Below are positions 43,773-53,559 of a DNA stretch of 64,000 nucleotides, piece after piece. A program made the translations under genes and the position numbers. Position 1 is the first letter of the stretch. Each line of letters opens with the position of its first letter. Origin of the DNA: Desulfomicrobium sp. UBA5193 (GTDB taxonomy: Bacteria > Desulfobacterota > Desulfovibrionia > Desulfovibrionales > Desulfomicrobiaceae); NCBI GenBank assembly GCA_002412965.1, contig DHWB01000011.1:640542-704541 (forward strand), given 5' to 3'. Below the pieces are notes generated by a model. That model made no database searches. It was not told where the DNA came from and worked only from the letters and a program-made list of their open reading frames with translations.

Positions 43773-44612
43773 TCAATCTCCCCTGCCACCTCCTCCCAAT
43801 TCCCGGTGCGCGATCCCCTGCTTGCCGAGCCCCCTGCATAAATCCTCATAGGCCGCGCCCAGCAGTTCCGACCGCTCCCCTGCCCCGCCGCCGGTGATGG
43901 TCAGGGTGATGTCCAGTTCCGGGCTCTCACCGACGGTCGTCGCCAGGGACTTGATGTAAACCCTCGGGTGCCTTGGCACCACATGGCCCAGGACCGGCTC
44001 CAGGATGGACTCGTCGTTGCAGCGCACGCGCAGCGTCCTGGACAGACAGCCGCCCGCCCCGAACGTCCGGTCCAGAAAGTCCTGCAGGGAGGCCTCAATG
44101 ATCCCCTTGAGCTCCGAGGGCACGCCCGGCAGGGAGATGATCGATGTCCGTCCGACCTGCAGGAGCACGCCCGGAGCCGTTCCGCCCGGATTGAAAAGCG
44201 GCACGGCGCCCTCGGGCAGCCAGGCCATTTTCTCCCGCCCGGGATTGAGGCCGCCCTGGGCCATGACGCCCATGGCATGAAACCGGTCGTACTGGTCCTT
44301 GACCATGCGCAGGGCCTCGGCATGCAGTCGGAGCGGTACCCCCGCCCCCTTGGCTACCGCGGCCAGGGAAAGGTCGTCGGCCGTGGGGCCAAGCCCGCCG
44401 GAAGTGAAGATGACGTCGGGGCCTCGCTGGAGGGCCAGCCGCACCTCTTCGGCGATGACGTTCAACTCGTCGCGGAGCATGGTTCCGCGCGATACATGTC
44501 CGCCCCTGGAGTTGACCAAACGGCACAGCCAGCTTGTGTTGGTGTCCTGGATGTCGCCGATGAGGATTTCGTTGCCGATGACCAGAATTTCCGCGATCGC
44601 TGAATACGTCAT
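43773..44612 (-). CDS. CinA N-terminal (molybdopterin-binding fold) protein
   Basis: ATG at 44612 with GTGGAGAA gives 279 residues. LVIGNEILIGDIQDTNTSWLCR and the loop FTSGGLGPTADDLSL are the CinA/MoaB-fold signatures, and GVPSELK follows. The C-terminal nicotinamide-mononucleotide deamidase domain of full CinA is absent; the protein ends in a Gly-rich tail. Stand-alone CinA domains have ADP-ribose or NMN-type pyrophosphatase activity in some studied cases; the activity here is not determined. Confidence 0.85.
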   Translation of the reverse strand: MTYSAIAEILVIGNEILIGDIQDTNTSWLCRLVNSRGGHVSRGTMLRDELNVIAEEVRLALQRGPDVIFTSGGLGPTADDLSLAAVAKGAGVPLRLHAEALRMVKDQYDRFHAMGVMAQGGLNPGREKMAWLPEGAVPLFNPGGTAPGVLLQVGRTSIISLPGVPSELKGIIEASLQDFLDRTFGAGGCLSRTLRVRCNDESILEPVLGHVVPRHPRVYIKSLATTVGESPELDITLTITGGGAGERSELLGAAYEDLCRGLGKQGIAHRELGGGGRGD

Positions 44613-44679
44613 GCTTTTCTCCACTGCTCAAATTGTCGTTACCCTTACCCCATATCCATCCTGCCATGCGCAGGACAAC

Positions 44680-44707
44680 AAAAAAGGGAGCGCCCGAAGA
44701 CACTCCC
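44680..44707 (-). terminator. Terminator of the glycerol ABC operon
   Basis: Minus-strand GGGAGTG / CGCTCCC stem (one wobble pair) followed by TTTTTT, 26 bases after the binding-protein gene. Confidence 0.75.
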
Positions 44708-44732
44708 CCCCTTGTTTGAAGCGTTGTCGCCC

Positions 44733-46472
<1,740 letters not shown>

Positions 46473-46555
46473 ACGGACCTCCATTTGCGGTTATTCCGAT
46501 AAACCCCAAAACGCCGTTACCGCCCTTCCCTTTTCACCGCGCAGGTGTCCTGATC

Positions 46556-46834
46556 TCAACCCCAGCGCATGACGGTGACAAGGTAAACGACGGATATCAT
46601 TGTAGCGATCCAGACAGCCATCTCCGTCAGGCCAAGCCAGGCCAGATGAATGTATGCGCTGCCCAGAAGGCTGATGAACAGACGATCTCCCCGGGTGGTG
46701 ACGATGGGCAGAAAACCCCGGCGGGCAATGCTGGGGGAAAGAATCTGCCACACGGTCATGCCGATGAGCATGAGCACGATGAAGGTGAAAAACGAAGCCG
46801 TGACAGGCGTCCAGGCCATCCATCCGATATCCAT
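46556..46834 (-). CDS. glpU: DUF2160 small membrane protein of the glycerol importer
   Basis: 92 residues with three hydrophobic helices (about 8-30, 45-62, 66-88). WMAWTPVTASFFTFI is the DUF2160 start. The family occurs almost only within glycerol ABC operons. Its role is not well known; it may be a membrane partner for the binding protein or permeases. Confidence 0.88.
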   Translation of the reverse strand: MDIGWMAWTPVTASFFTFIVLMLIGMTVWQILSPSIARRGFLPIVTTRGDRLFISLLGSAYIHLAWLGLTEMAVWIATMISVVYLVTVMRWG

Positions 46835-46844
46835 GACAGCCCTC

Positions 46845-47642
46845 CTAGACTCGGCCCAGGGCGAAGCCCTTGGCCAGATGATTGCGTACGAACCAGATGA
46901 CGAGCGCGCCTGGCACGATGGTCAGAATGCCGGCGGCGGCCAGCAGCCCCCAGTCGAGGCCCGAGGCGCTGACCGTGCGGGTCATGGTCGCGGCGATGGG
47001 CTTGGCGATGGTGGTCGTCAGGGTCCGGGCCAGCAGCAGTTCGACCCAGCTGAACATGAAGCAGAAGAACGCGGTAACGCCGATGCCGGCACGGATGAGC
47101 GGGATGAAGACCGACAGGAAGAAGCGCGGGAAGCTGTACCCGTCGATGAAGGCCGTCTCGTCGATCTCGCGCGGCACTCCGGACATGAACCCTTCCAGAA
47201 TCCAGACCGCCAGCGGCACATTGAAGAGGCAGTGCGCCAGGGCCACGGCGATGTGCGTGTCGATCAGGTTGAAGGTCGAATAGAGCTGGAAAAAAGGCAG
47301 CAGAAATACGGCTGGCGGGGCCATGCGGTTGGTCAGCAGCCAGAAGAAGACGTGCTTGTCGCCGATGAAGCGGAAGCGCGAGAAGGCGTAGGCTGCCGGC
47401 AGGGCCGTGACCAGGGATATGACCGTGTTGATGCTCACATAGATCATGGAGTTGATGTAGCCCGAATACCAGGACGGATCGGCAAAGATCTTGGCGTAAT
47501 TGCTCAGGGTCATGGAGCTGGGGAACAGCTCGAAGGAGCGCATGATGTCCGCGTTGGTACGCAGGGACATGTTCAGCATCCAGTAAATGGGCAGAAGCAG
47601 GAGCGTGAGATAGAAAATCAGGACGAAATGACGTTTGCTCAT
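46845..47642 (-). CDS. glpQ: Glycerol ABC transporter permease 2
   Basis: 265 residues, MalG-type permease with about six membrane helices. EAA loop DETAFIDGYSFPRFFLSVFIPL. Its start overlaps the permease-1 stop by four bases (ATGA). The symbol follows the rhizobial importer, not the E. coli phosphodiesterase of the same name. Confidence 0.9.
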   Translation of the reverse strand: MSKRHFVLIFYLTLLLLPIYWMLNMSLRTNADIMRSFELFPSSMTLSNYAKIFADPSWYSGYINSMIYVSINTVISLVTALPAAYAFSRFRFIGDKHVFFWLLTNRMAPPAVFLLPFFQLYSTFNLIDTHIAVALAHCLFNVPLAVWILEGFMSGVPREIDETAFIDGYSFPRFFLSVFIPLIRAGIGVTAFFCFMFSWVELLLARTLTTTIAKPIAATMTRTVSASGLDWGLLAAAGILTIVPGALVIWFVRNHLAKGFALGRV

Positions 47643-48508
47643 GACTTGTCTCCCGTACCCACGGCCTGCAGGGCCTGATAGAAAAGCCAGCAGAAAAGCA
47701 GGACAATAAGGAAGTAGATGATGGAGAAGGCCGCGGCCGGACCCAGATCCATGGCCGTCGAGAGCTTGACCAGATAAATGGACAGGAAGGTCGTGGCGTT
47801 GCCGGGACCGCCTCCGGTCAGGACGAAGGGCTCGGCGTAGATGAGAAAGCTGTCCATGAACCTGAGTAGCACGGCGATGGTCAATACCCCGCGCATCTTG
47901 GGGAGCTGGATGAAGCGGAACACGGCCCAGCGGCTGGCTCCGTCGATTTTTGCGGCCTGATAGTAGGCGTCCGGAATGGAGCGCAGGCCCGCGTAGGCCA
48001 GCAAGACCACCAGCGGCGTCCAGTGCCAGACCTCCATGAGCATGACCGTGATCCAGGCATGAAGAGGGTTGCCGGTGTGATCGAAGGTCAGCCCCAGGCC
48101 GTTTATCGCCGCTCCCAGGAGGCCGATGTCGGGCCGGGTGAAGATGATCCAGATGGTCCCGATGACATTCCAGGGAATGAGCAGCGGCAGGGCCAGCAGC
48201 ACCAGGCAGACCGAGGCGGTCCAGCCCTTGTGGGGCATGGTCAGCGCGATGACGATGCCGAGCGGGATTTCAATCAGCAGCACGAGCCCCGAAAAGATGA
48301 GCTGCTTGATCAGGGCGTCGTGCAGACGGGAGTTGGTGAGCATCTCCCTGAACCACTCCGCGCCGACAAAGATGCGCTGTCCCGGTCCGAGGATGTCCTG
48401 GACCGAATAGTTGACCACGGTCATGAGAGGAATGATGGCGCTGAAGGCCACGATCACAAAGACAGGCAGGATCAGAAACCAGGCCCTGTTGTTTTCCCAT
48501 TTATCCAC
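47639..48508 (-). CDS. glpP: Glycerol ABC transporter permease 1
   Basis: GTG at 48508, five bases from AGGAGG, gives 289 residues (the GTG at 48514 is too near the ribosome site). MalF-type permease with about six helices; EAA loop YYQAAKIDGASRWAVFRFIQLP. It partners with the MalG-type permease. Confidence 0.9.
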   Translation of the reverse strand: MDKWENNRAWFLILPVFVIVAFSAIIPLMTVVNYSVQDILGPGQRIFVGAEWFREMLTNSRLHDALIKQLIFSGLVLLIEIPLGIVIALTMPHKGWTASVCLVLLALPLLIPWNVIGTIWIIFTRPDIGLLGAAINGLGLTFDHTGNPLHAWITVMLMEVWHWTPLVVLLAYAGLRSIPDAYYQAAKIDGASRWAVFRFIQLPKMRGVLTIAVLLRFMDSFLIYAEPFVLTGGGPGNATTFLSIYLVKLSTAMDLGPAAAFSIIYFLIVLLFCWLFYQALQAVGTGDKS

Positions 48509-48517
48509 GCCCACCTC

Positions 48518-49597
48518 CTACTTGACCAGATACTGGTCGCGAAAAAGCTTGGTCCGCTGTGGCGGAAATACGACCCAGCAACTGCCTGAAGGTATGGACC
48601 GGCCTTCGGGCACGCGGGCTTTGAGTCTTGAACCGCCGGAGGTCACGGTCACGATGCGGCTGCTACCCTCGAATTCCACCGAATCGATGCGTCCGGCCAC
48701 TGCCCCGTTCTGCTCCCTGTCCTGAAGCTCCAGGTACAGGGGGCGGATGCCGATCTTGAATTCACCCTGCCCCGCCTTGGCGGCCACGGCAGGATCAAGG
48801 GGGATGCGGCCGCAATCGAGCACGGCGTGGGAGCCGTCCAGTGTGCAGGGCAGCAGGTTCATGCCCGGACTGCCGATGAAATAACCGACAAAGGTATGGG
48901 CCGGATCCTCGAAGAGTTCATCCGGAGCGCCGATCTGCAGAAGCGCCCCGTCGTACATGATGACGATCTTTTCGGCGAAGGTCATGGCCTCGGTCTGGTC
49001 GTGGGTCACGTAGATGAGCGTCAGTCCGAACTGCTTGTGGATTTCCTTGAGCTTCCGACGAAGCTGCCATTTGAGGTGCGGGTCGATGACGGTCAGCGGC
49101 TCGTCGAAGAGGATGGCGGCCACGTCCTTGCGTACCAGACCGCGGCCAAGCGAGATCTTCTGCTTGGCGTCGGCGGCCAGGCCGCTGGCCCGTTTGTTCA
49201 GGTACGGGCTCAAGTCCAGGATTTCGGCGATCTCGTGCACGCGGGAGCGGACCTCGCCCTCGGCCACCTTGCGGTTGCGCAGGGGGAAGGCCAGATTGTC
49301 GTAAACCGTCATGGTGTCGTAGAGCACCGGAAACTGAAAAACCTGGGCGATGTTGCGCTTTTCCGGGGGCAACGTCGTCACGTCCTTGCCGTCGAAGAGA
49401 ATGCGGCCCTGGCTTGGGGTCAGCAGGCCCGAGATGATGTTCAGCATGGTCGTCTTGCCGCAGCCGCTGGAGCCGAGCAGTGCGTATGCTCCGCCGTCTT
49501 CCCAGACGGTGTGGACTTTCTTGAGCGCGAAATCTTCGTCGCTTGCGGGCTTTGCCCTGTAACTGTGGGCGATATTTTCAAGTTCGATTTTGGCCAT
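48518..49597 (-). CDS. glpT: Glycerol ABC transporter ATPase 2
   Basis: ATG at 49597 gives 359 residues. Walker A GSSGCGKTT, a signature region that reads ADAKQKISLGRGL in place of LSGGQ, Walker B AAILFDEPLTVIDPH and switch YVTHDQTEAM. The C-terminus is an OB-type regulatory domain (from about 250). The degenerate signature, paired with a canonical one in the partner ATPase, suggests an asymmetric heterodimer. The symbol is the rhizobial one, not the E. coli antiporter. Confidence 0.88.
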   Translation of the reverse strand: MAKIELENIAHSYRAKPASDEDFALKKVHTVWEDGGAYALLGSSGCGKTTMLNIISGLLTPSQGRILFDGKDVTTLPPEKRNIAQVFQFPVLYDTMTVYDNLAFPLRNRKVAEGEVRSRVHEIAEILDLSPYLNKRASGLAADAKQKISLGRGLVRKDVAAILFDEPLTVIDPHLKWQLRRKLKEIHKQFGLTLIYVTHDQTEAMTFAEKIVIMYDGALLQIGAPDELFEDPAHTFVGYFIGSPGMNLLPCTLDGSHAVLDCGRIPLDPAVAAKAGQGEFKIGIRPLYLELQDREQNGAVAGRIDSVEFEGSSRIVTVTSGGSRLKARVPEGRSIPSGSCWVVFPPQRTKLFRDQYLVK

Positions 49598-49611
49598 GAA
49601 AAGATCCTTTG

Positions 49612-50712
49612 TTAGGCGCCCACGGCGCAGGTGGCGGGACAAGCCGGAGCCTTGACCAGACGGTCGTCCTCTCCGAACACGTACACGTCGCAGGGGCGGA
49701 CGAACACCGACACTTCCTGGCCCACAGCGTAAGACCGCACCCCCTGCTCCTGCAGAACCAGGGAGCGGTTGCGGTAATGGAAATGGACGAAGGTTTCGGA
49801 GCCGTTGATCTCGGCCAGCTCGACCACCGTGCGGATCTCCACGTCTTCGTCCGTCTTGCGGGTCAGATTGAAATGGTGGGAGCGGATGCCGAATTTGTAG
49901 ATGCCCGGAGTCAGGTCGCGCAGATGTCCGGTCAGGGGCAGGTCGATGCCGATGCGCAGATGGGCTTTGGTGGCGCTGACTTCGGCGGTGATGAAATTGA
50001 TGGGCGGGTCGCTGAAGACCTCGGCAACCTGCGTGGTGGCCGGATTGTGGTACACGTCCGCCGTAGGCCCGGTCTGCAGCACCCTGCCCTCGTGCATGAC
50101 GATGACATTGCCGCCGAGCATGAGCGCTTCGGTGGGTTCGGTCGTGGTGTAGACGACCACGGAGTCGCGCTGTCCGAAGATCAGCTGCAGTTCGTCGCGC
50201 AGCTCCTCGCGCAGCTTGTAGTCCAGGTTGACCAGGGGTTCGTCCAGCAGGAGGAGCTGAGCCTCCTTGACCAGGGCGCGGGCGATGGCCGTGCGCTGCT
50301 GCTGCCCGCCCGAAAGCTCGGCCGGCAGGCGCGCAAGGAGCGGCTCCAGATGCAGCATCCGAGCCGTCTCCATGACCTTCTTTTCGATCTCCGCCTTGGG
50401 CATGCCCGCGATGCGCAGGGGCGAGGCGATGTTCTTGAAGATGGTCTGGGAAGGATAGTTGATGAACTGCTGGTAAACCATGGCCACGCTGCGGCGGCGC
50501 ACGGACACTCCGGTCACGTCCTTGCCGTCGGCCAGGACCCTGCCCTTCGAGGGGCGGTCGAGACCGGCCATGATCCGCAGCAGGGAGGTCTTCCCGGCCT
50601 GGGTGCGTCCGAGCAGCACATATCGCTGGCCGGACTGGAAATTGAGGGAAACGTCTTTCAGATGCGTTTCGCCGTCGACGATTCTGTCAATGCATTCAAG
50701 CTGAAGCCCCAT
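49612..50712 (-). CDS. glpS: Glycerol ABC transporter ATPase 1
   Basis: ATG at 50712 with GGAGGAGCCGC gives 366 residues. Walker A GRTQAGKTS, signature LSGGQQQRTAIA, Walker B LLLDEPLVNLDYK, and the switch reads TTTEPTEAL rather than a canonical His motif (VYTTTEP), so the switch His is missing. The regulatory C-terminus is MalK-like. Together with the partner's degenerate signature this implies unequal ATP sites. First gene of the six-gene importer operon. Confidence 0.9.
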   Translation of the reverse strand: MGLQLECIDRIVDGETHLKDVSLNFQSGQRYVLLGRTQAGKTSLLRIMAGLDRPSKGRVLADGKDVTGVSVRRRSVAMVYQQFINYPSQTIFKNIASPLRIAGMPKAEIEKKVMETARMLHLEPLLARLPAELSGGQQQRTAIARALVKEAQLLLLDEPLVNLDYKLREELRDELQLIFGQRDSVVVYTTTEPTEALMLGGNVIVMHEGRVLQTGPTADVYHNPATTQVAEVFSDPPINFITAEVSATKAHLRIGIDLPLTGHLRDLTPGIYKFGIRSHHFNLTRKTDEDVEIRTVVELAEINGSETFVHFHYRNRSLVLQEQGVRSYAVGQEVSVFVRPCDVYVFGEDDRLVKAPACPATCAVGA

Positions 50713-50821
50713 GCGGCTCCTCCGTGGGCAGAATAAAACGTCCGGCACCCAGGTGAGCGCCGCGCCATGTTCGAAAGCCTGTAACAGACGAAATAAATTT
50801 TCTCAACTGAAAAAGAAAATT

Positions 50822-50850
50822 GGTCAGCTGACCTATTTTGTTCGGAATAG
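50822..50850 (-). promoter_or_regulatory. Candidate control region of the importer operon
   Basis: In the 144 bases between glpR and glpS are a perfect 12-base palindrome, GGTCAGCTGACC (50822-50833), and a GlpR-like half-site TGTTCG (50839-50844). A -35-like TTGAGA with weak -10 lies about 20 bases nearer to glpS. Separate control from glpR is inferred. Confidence 0.45.
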
Positions 50851-50856
50851 ATCAGT

Positions 50857-51684
50857 TCAGCCCTGCTTCTCCTCGCCGGCATAAAGGTCCACGTTCCCCC
50901 GCTTCATCTGCTCCAGGACGCTGGCCGGCGGCGCCGTGTCCGTGAAGAGCGCGTCGATCTCGTCGATGTTTCCCAGACGGACCATGGCGTTGCGCCCGAA
51001 CTTGGTGTGGTCCGTGACCAGGAAAATCTGCCGCGAATTTTCCATGATGGCCCGGGCTGCGCGCACCTCGCGGTAGTCGAAATCGAGCAGCGTGCCGTCC
51101 ATGTCGATGCCGCTGATGCCGATAATCCCGAAATCGACCTTGAACTGGCGGATGAAGTCGATGGCCGCCTCGCCGACGATGCCGCCATCATGATGGCGGA
51201 TCAGGCCGCCGGCGACGATGATCTCGACCTCGGGGTTGCCGGTCAGGATGGTCGCCACATTCAGGCTGTTGGTGATGACCCGCAGGTTCTTGTGTCCGCC
51301 CAGCGCCCGCGCCACTTCTTCGGTGGTGGTGCCGATGTTGATGAAGAGCGAGGACTTGTTGGGGATGACCTCGGCCACCATCTGCCCGATGATCCGCTTT
51401 TCGGCCAGACAGAGCACCTTGCGGTCCAGGTAATCCAGGTTCTCCGTGCTCAGGCACGGTCCGGCCCCGCCATGATAACGCTGGACCAGCCCTTTGGCGT
51501 TCAGCGTATTGATGTCCCGGCGCACGGATTGGGGCGTGATGCCAAAATGGTCGGCCAGGGACTGGATGGTGGCGAAGCCCGTCTCCCGGACCATGCGGAT
51601 CATTTCGGCATGCCGCTGGCGGACCGTGACATGCCGCGCTCCGGTATCCTGGCCCTCCGCGGCGCCGTTGTGCTCGTCATGCAT
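50857..51684 (-). CDS. glpR: DeoR-family glycerol-3-phosphate repressor
   Basis: ATG at 51684 gives 275 residues. N-terminal winged helix (VRQRHAEMIRMV, LADHFGITPQSVRRDINTL) and a C-terminal sugar-phosphate isomerase-like sensor (FINIGTTTEEVARAL, ITNSLNVATIL). This is the GlpR pattern of DeoR regulators, released by glycerol 3-phosphate. It sits between the importer operon (same strand) and the divergent glpA operon, with GlpR-like boxes on both sides. Confidence 0.93.
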   Translation of the reverse strand: MHDEHNGAAEGQDTGARHVTVRQRHAEMIRMVRETGFATIQSLADHFGITPQSVRRDINTLNAKGLVQRYHGGAGPCLSTENLDYLDRKVLCLAEKRIIGQMVAEVIPNKSSLFINIGTTTEEVARALGGHKNLRVITNSLNVATILTGNPEVEIIVAGGLIRHHDGGIVGEAAIDFIRQFKVDFGIIGISGIDMDGTLLDFDYREVRAARAIMENSRQIFLVTDHTKFGRNAMVRLGNIDEIDALFTDTAPPASVLEQMKRGNVDLYAGEEKQG

Positions 51685-51692
51685 GTGGCATC

Positions 51693-51710
51693 CTTTCGTT
51701 TTCGAACAAA
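51693..51710. promoter_or_regulatory. GlpR-like operator in front of glpR
   Basis: CTTTCGTTTTCGAACAAA: an imperfect dyad, close to the E. coli GlpR pattern of TGTTCG-W4-CGAACA. It lies 9 bases upstream of the glpR start, in position for autorepression. Confidence 0.6.
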
Positions 51711-51736
51711 AAAATAAAATCACTGTCGTTTTAAGA

Positions 51737-51768
51737 AAAAAAATATGGCAGGAACAAGGGGTTCCTGC
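51737..51768 (-). terminator. Terminator-like hairpin in the glpR leader region
   Basis: GCAGGAAC (51748-51755), loop AAGGG, GTTCCTGC (51761-51768). On the minus strand it is followed by CATATTTTTTTT. It is 53-84 bases upstream of glpR. No gene ends here, so it may attenuate glpR or stop antisense transcripts from the glpA region. Confidence 0.6.
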
Positions 51769-51888
51769 TACAAGCGTCCCCCAGAGGGCAGTGTGGCCCG
51801 CAAATGCATTTAGCACCCCTTGCGTCCCATGACCAGCAGGATTTGCCTGCAGTCCCCCGCAACGCTCACTGCGGGCGCAGGAGGATAT

Positions 51889-51905
51889 ATTGTTCGTTTT
51901 CCTTC
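51889..51905 (+). promoter_or_regulatory. GlpR-like half-operator in front of glpA
   Basis: ATTGTTCGTTTTCCTTC: the left half TGTTCG and the four-base T spacer match the GlpR pattern, the right half is degenerate. It lies 38 bases upstream of the glpA start. Confidence 0.45.
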
Positions 51906-51942
51906 TCGATGTTGACGTTTTTTTGATGCAGCAAGGACATTT

Positions 51943-53559
51943 ATGACCACGATCACTACCCCCGTCCTCATCATTGGCGCAGGTGCCACGGGTGCAGGCT
52001 TGCTGCGCGACCTGGCATTGCGCGGGGTGAACGCTCTTTTGATCGAACAGCGTGACGTCAATTCCGGGGCGTCGGGCGGAAACCACGGCCTCCTGCACAG
52101 CGGCGCGCGATATGTGGCCTCGGACCGGGAAGCCGCCGTTGAGTGCCATGAGGAAGGAGGCATCCTGCGTCGTCTCGCACCGCAGTGCGTGGAAGACACG
52201 GGCGGGCTTTTTGTGGCGGTGCGGGGAGACGACGAGCGCTATGTCGCGGATTTTCCCGCCCTGTGTGCCAAGATCGGTATTCCTTGCCGGGGTCTTGACT
52301 CGTCCACGGCCCGCGTCATGGAGCCAGCCCTTTCAGAAAATGTCATCGCCGTCTTCGCGGTGCAGGACGGGGCCGTGGACCCGTTCATGCTCTCCCTCGA
52401 CAACATCGCCCAGGCCTTAAGCCTGGGCGCTTCCATGCGCCGAAACCTGGCCGCCACGGCCATGGAGACAAGCGGGGGCCGCATCACCGGGGTGCGCTGC
52501 CGTGACATCACCACCGGGGAGGAGGTTCGCATCGAGGCTGAGCTGGTCATCAACGCGGCCGGAGCCTGGGCCGGACGGATCGCGGCTCTGGCCAGTGCGC
52601 ATATAGGCATCCTCTTCTCCATGGGCACCCTGCTCATCACCCAGGACCGCATCGCGACCCGCGTCATCAACCGGCTGCGCAAGCCCTCCGATGCCGACAT
52701 CCTTGTGCCCGGGGGCACTGTCTCCATCCTCGGAACCACCTCCATTCGCGTGTCCTCGCCCGACGGTTGCCGCCCAAGCGTGGCTGAAGCCGACCGCATC
52801 ATCGACGACGCCCGGGCCATGCTGCCAATTCTGGAGCGTACCCGCTACATCCGGGCCTACGCCGGAGTGCGCCCCCTGGTCTCACTCGGCCCGGCCGGGG
52901 ACGACCGCGCGGTCAGCCGGGGCTTTGCTCTCATCGATCATGCCCAGGAGGGGGTCGACAATTTCATCACCATCACTGGTGGCAAGCTGACCACCTACCG
53001 ACTCATGGCCGAGAAAGCTGCGGATCTGGCCTGCGCCAAGCTTGGCGTTTCAGTGCCCTGCCGGACCCGAACGGAAGTCCTGCCCGCCTCGACCCTGGGC
53101 AAATGGACCGAGCCGGGGCGCGGCCCCAAGAGCTGGGTGGACAGTCGGACCGAGGATGATCTGGTCCTGTGCGAATGCGAGATGGTTTCGCGCAACGTCA
53201 TCGACTCCATCATCGACGAAGCCAAGGCCATGCGCGGACGCTCCATGCTCAAAGCCGTCGGCATGCGCAGCCGGGTCGGCAAGGGGCCGTGCCAGGGCGG
53301 CTTTTGCGGTCCGCGCATCACGGCGCATCTGTATGATCGCGGCATGGTCGAAGGCATGCAGGGACTGGCTGAGCTCAAGACCTACACCGAACGCCGCTGG
53401 CGGGGTTTTTCTCCCATTTTGTGGGGCGTGCCGTTGATGCAGGCCGATCTGCAGGAGGCCCTGCACTGCGGGGCCATGGATCTGGAATTCGAGCCCGCAC
53501 CCTCGGGAAACGATGATGTCCAGTCCGAAGACGCAGCCGAATCCAAGGATCCGATATGA
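51943..53559 (+). CDS. glpA: Anaerobic glycerol-3-phosphate dehydrogenase, subunit A (FAD)
   Basis: 538 residues. GAGATGAGLLRDLALRG is the FAD-binding start; GGNHGLLHSGARY is the dehydrogenase core. The C-terminus has a BFD-like [2Fe-2S] domain with CECEM and CQGGFCGPR Cys pairs, typical of GlpA. It oxidises glycerol 3-phosphate to dihydroxyacetone phosphate at the inner membrane. First gene of the catabolic operon; glpB overlaps its stop (ATGA). Confidence 0.95.
   Translation: MTTITTPVLIIGAGATGAGLLRDLALRGVNALLIEQRDVNSGASGGNHGLLHSGARYVASDREAAVECHEEGGILRRLAPQCVEDTGGLFVAVRGDDERYVADFPALCAKIGIPCRGLDSSTARVMEPALSENVIAVFAVQDGAVDPFMLSLDNIAQALSLGASMRRNLAATAMETSGGRITGVRCRDITTGEEVRIEAELVINAAGAWAGRIAALASAHIGILFSMGTLLITQDRIATRVINRLRKPSDADILVPGGTVSILGTTSIRVSSPDGCRPSVAEADRIIDDARAMLPILERTRYIRAYAGVRPLVSLGPAGDDRAVSRGFALIDHAQEGVDNFITITGGKLTTYRLMAEKAADLACAKLGVSVPCRTRTEVLPASTLGKWTEPGRGPKSWVDSRTEDDLVLCECEMVSRNVIDSIIDEAKAMRGRSMLKAVGMRSRVGKGPCQGGFCGPRITAHLYDRGMVEGMQGLAELKTYTERRWRGFSPILWGVPLMQADLQEALHCGAMDLEFEPAPSGNDDVQSEDAAESKDPI

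Noticed and set aside
51810..52199. Minus-strand frame across the glpR-glpA intergenic region, extending the glpR frame upstream
   Set aside because: It covers the glpA start and regulatory boxes; the real glpR start is the ATG at 51684 in front of the winged helix.
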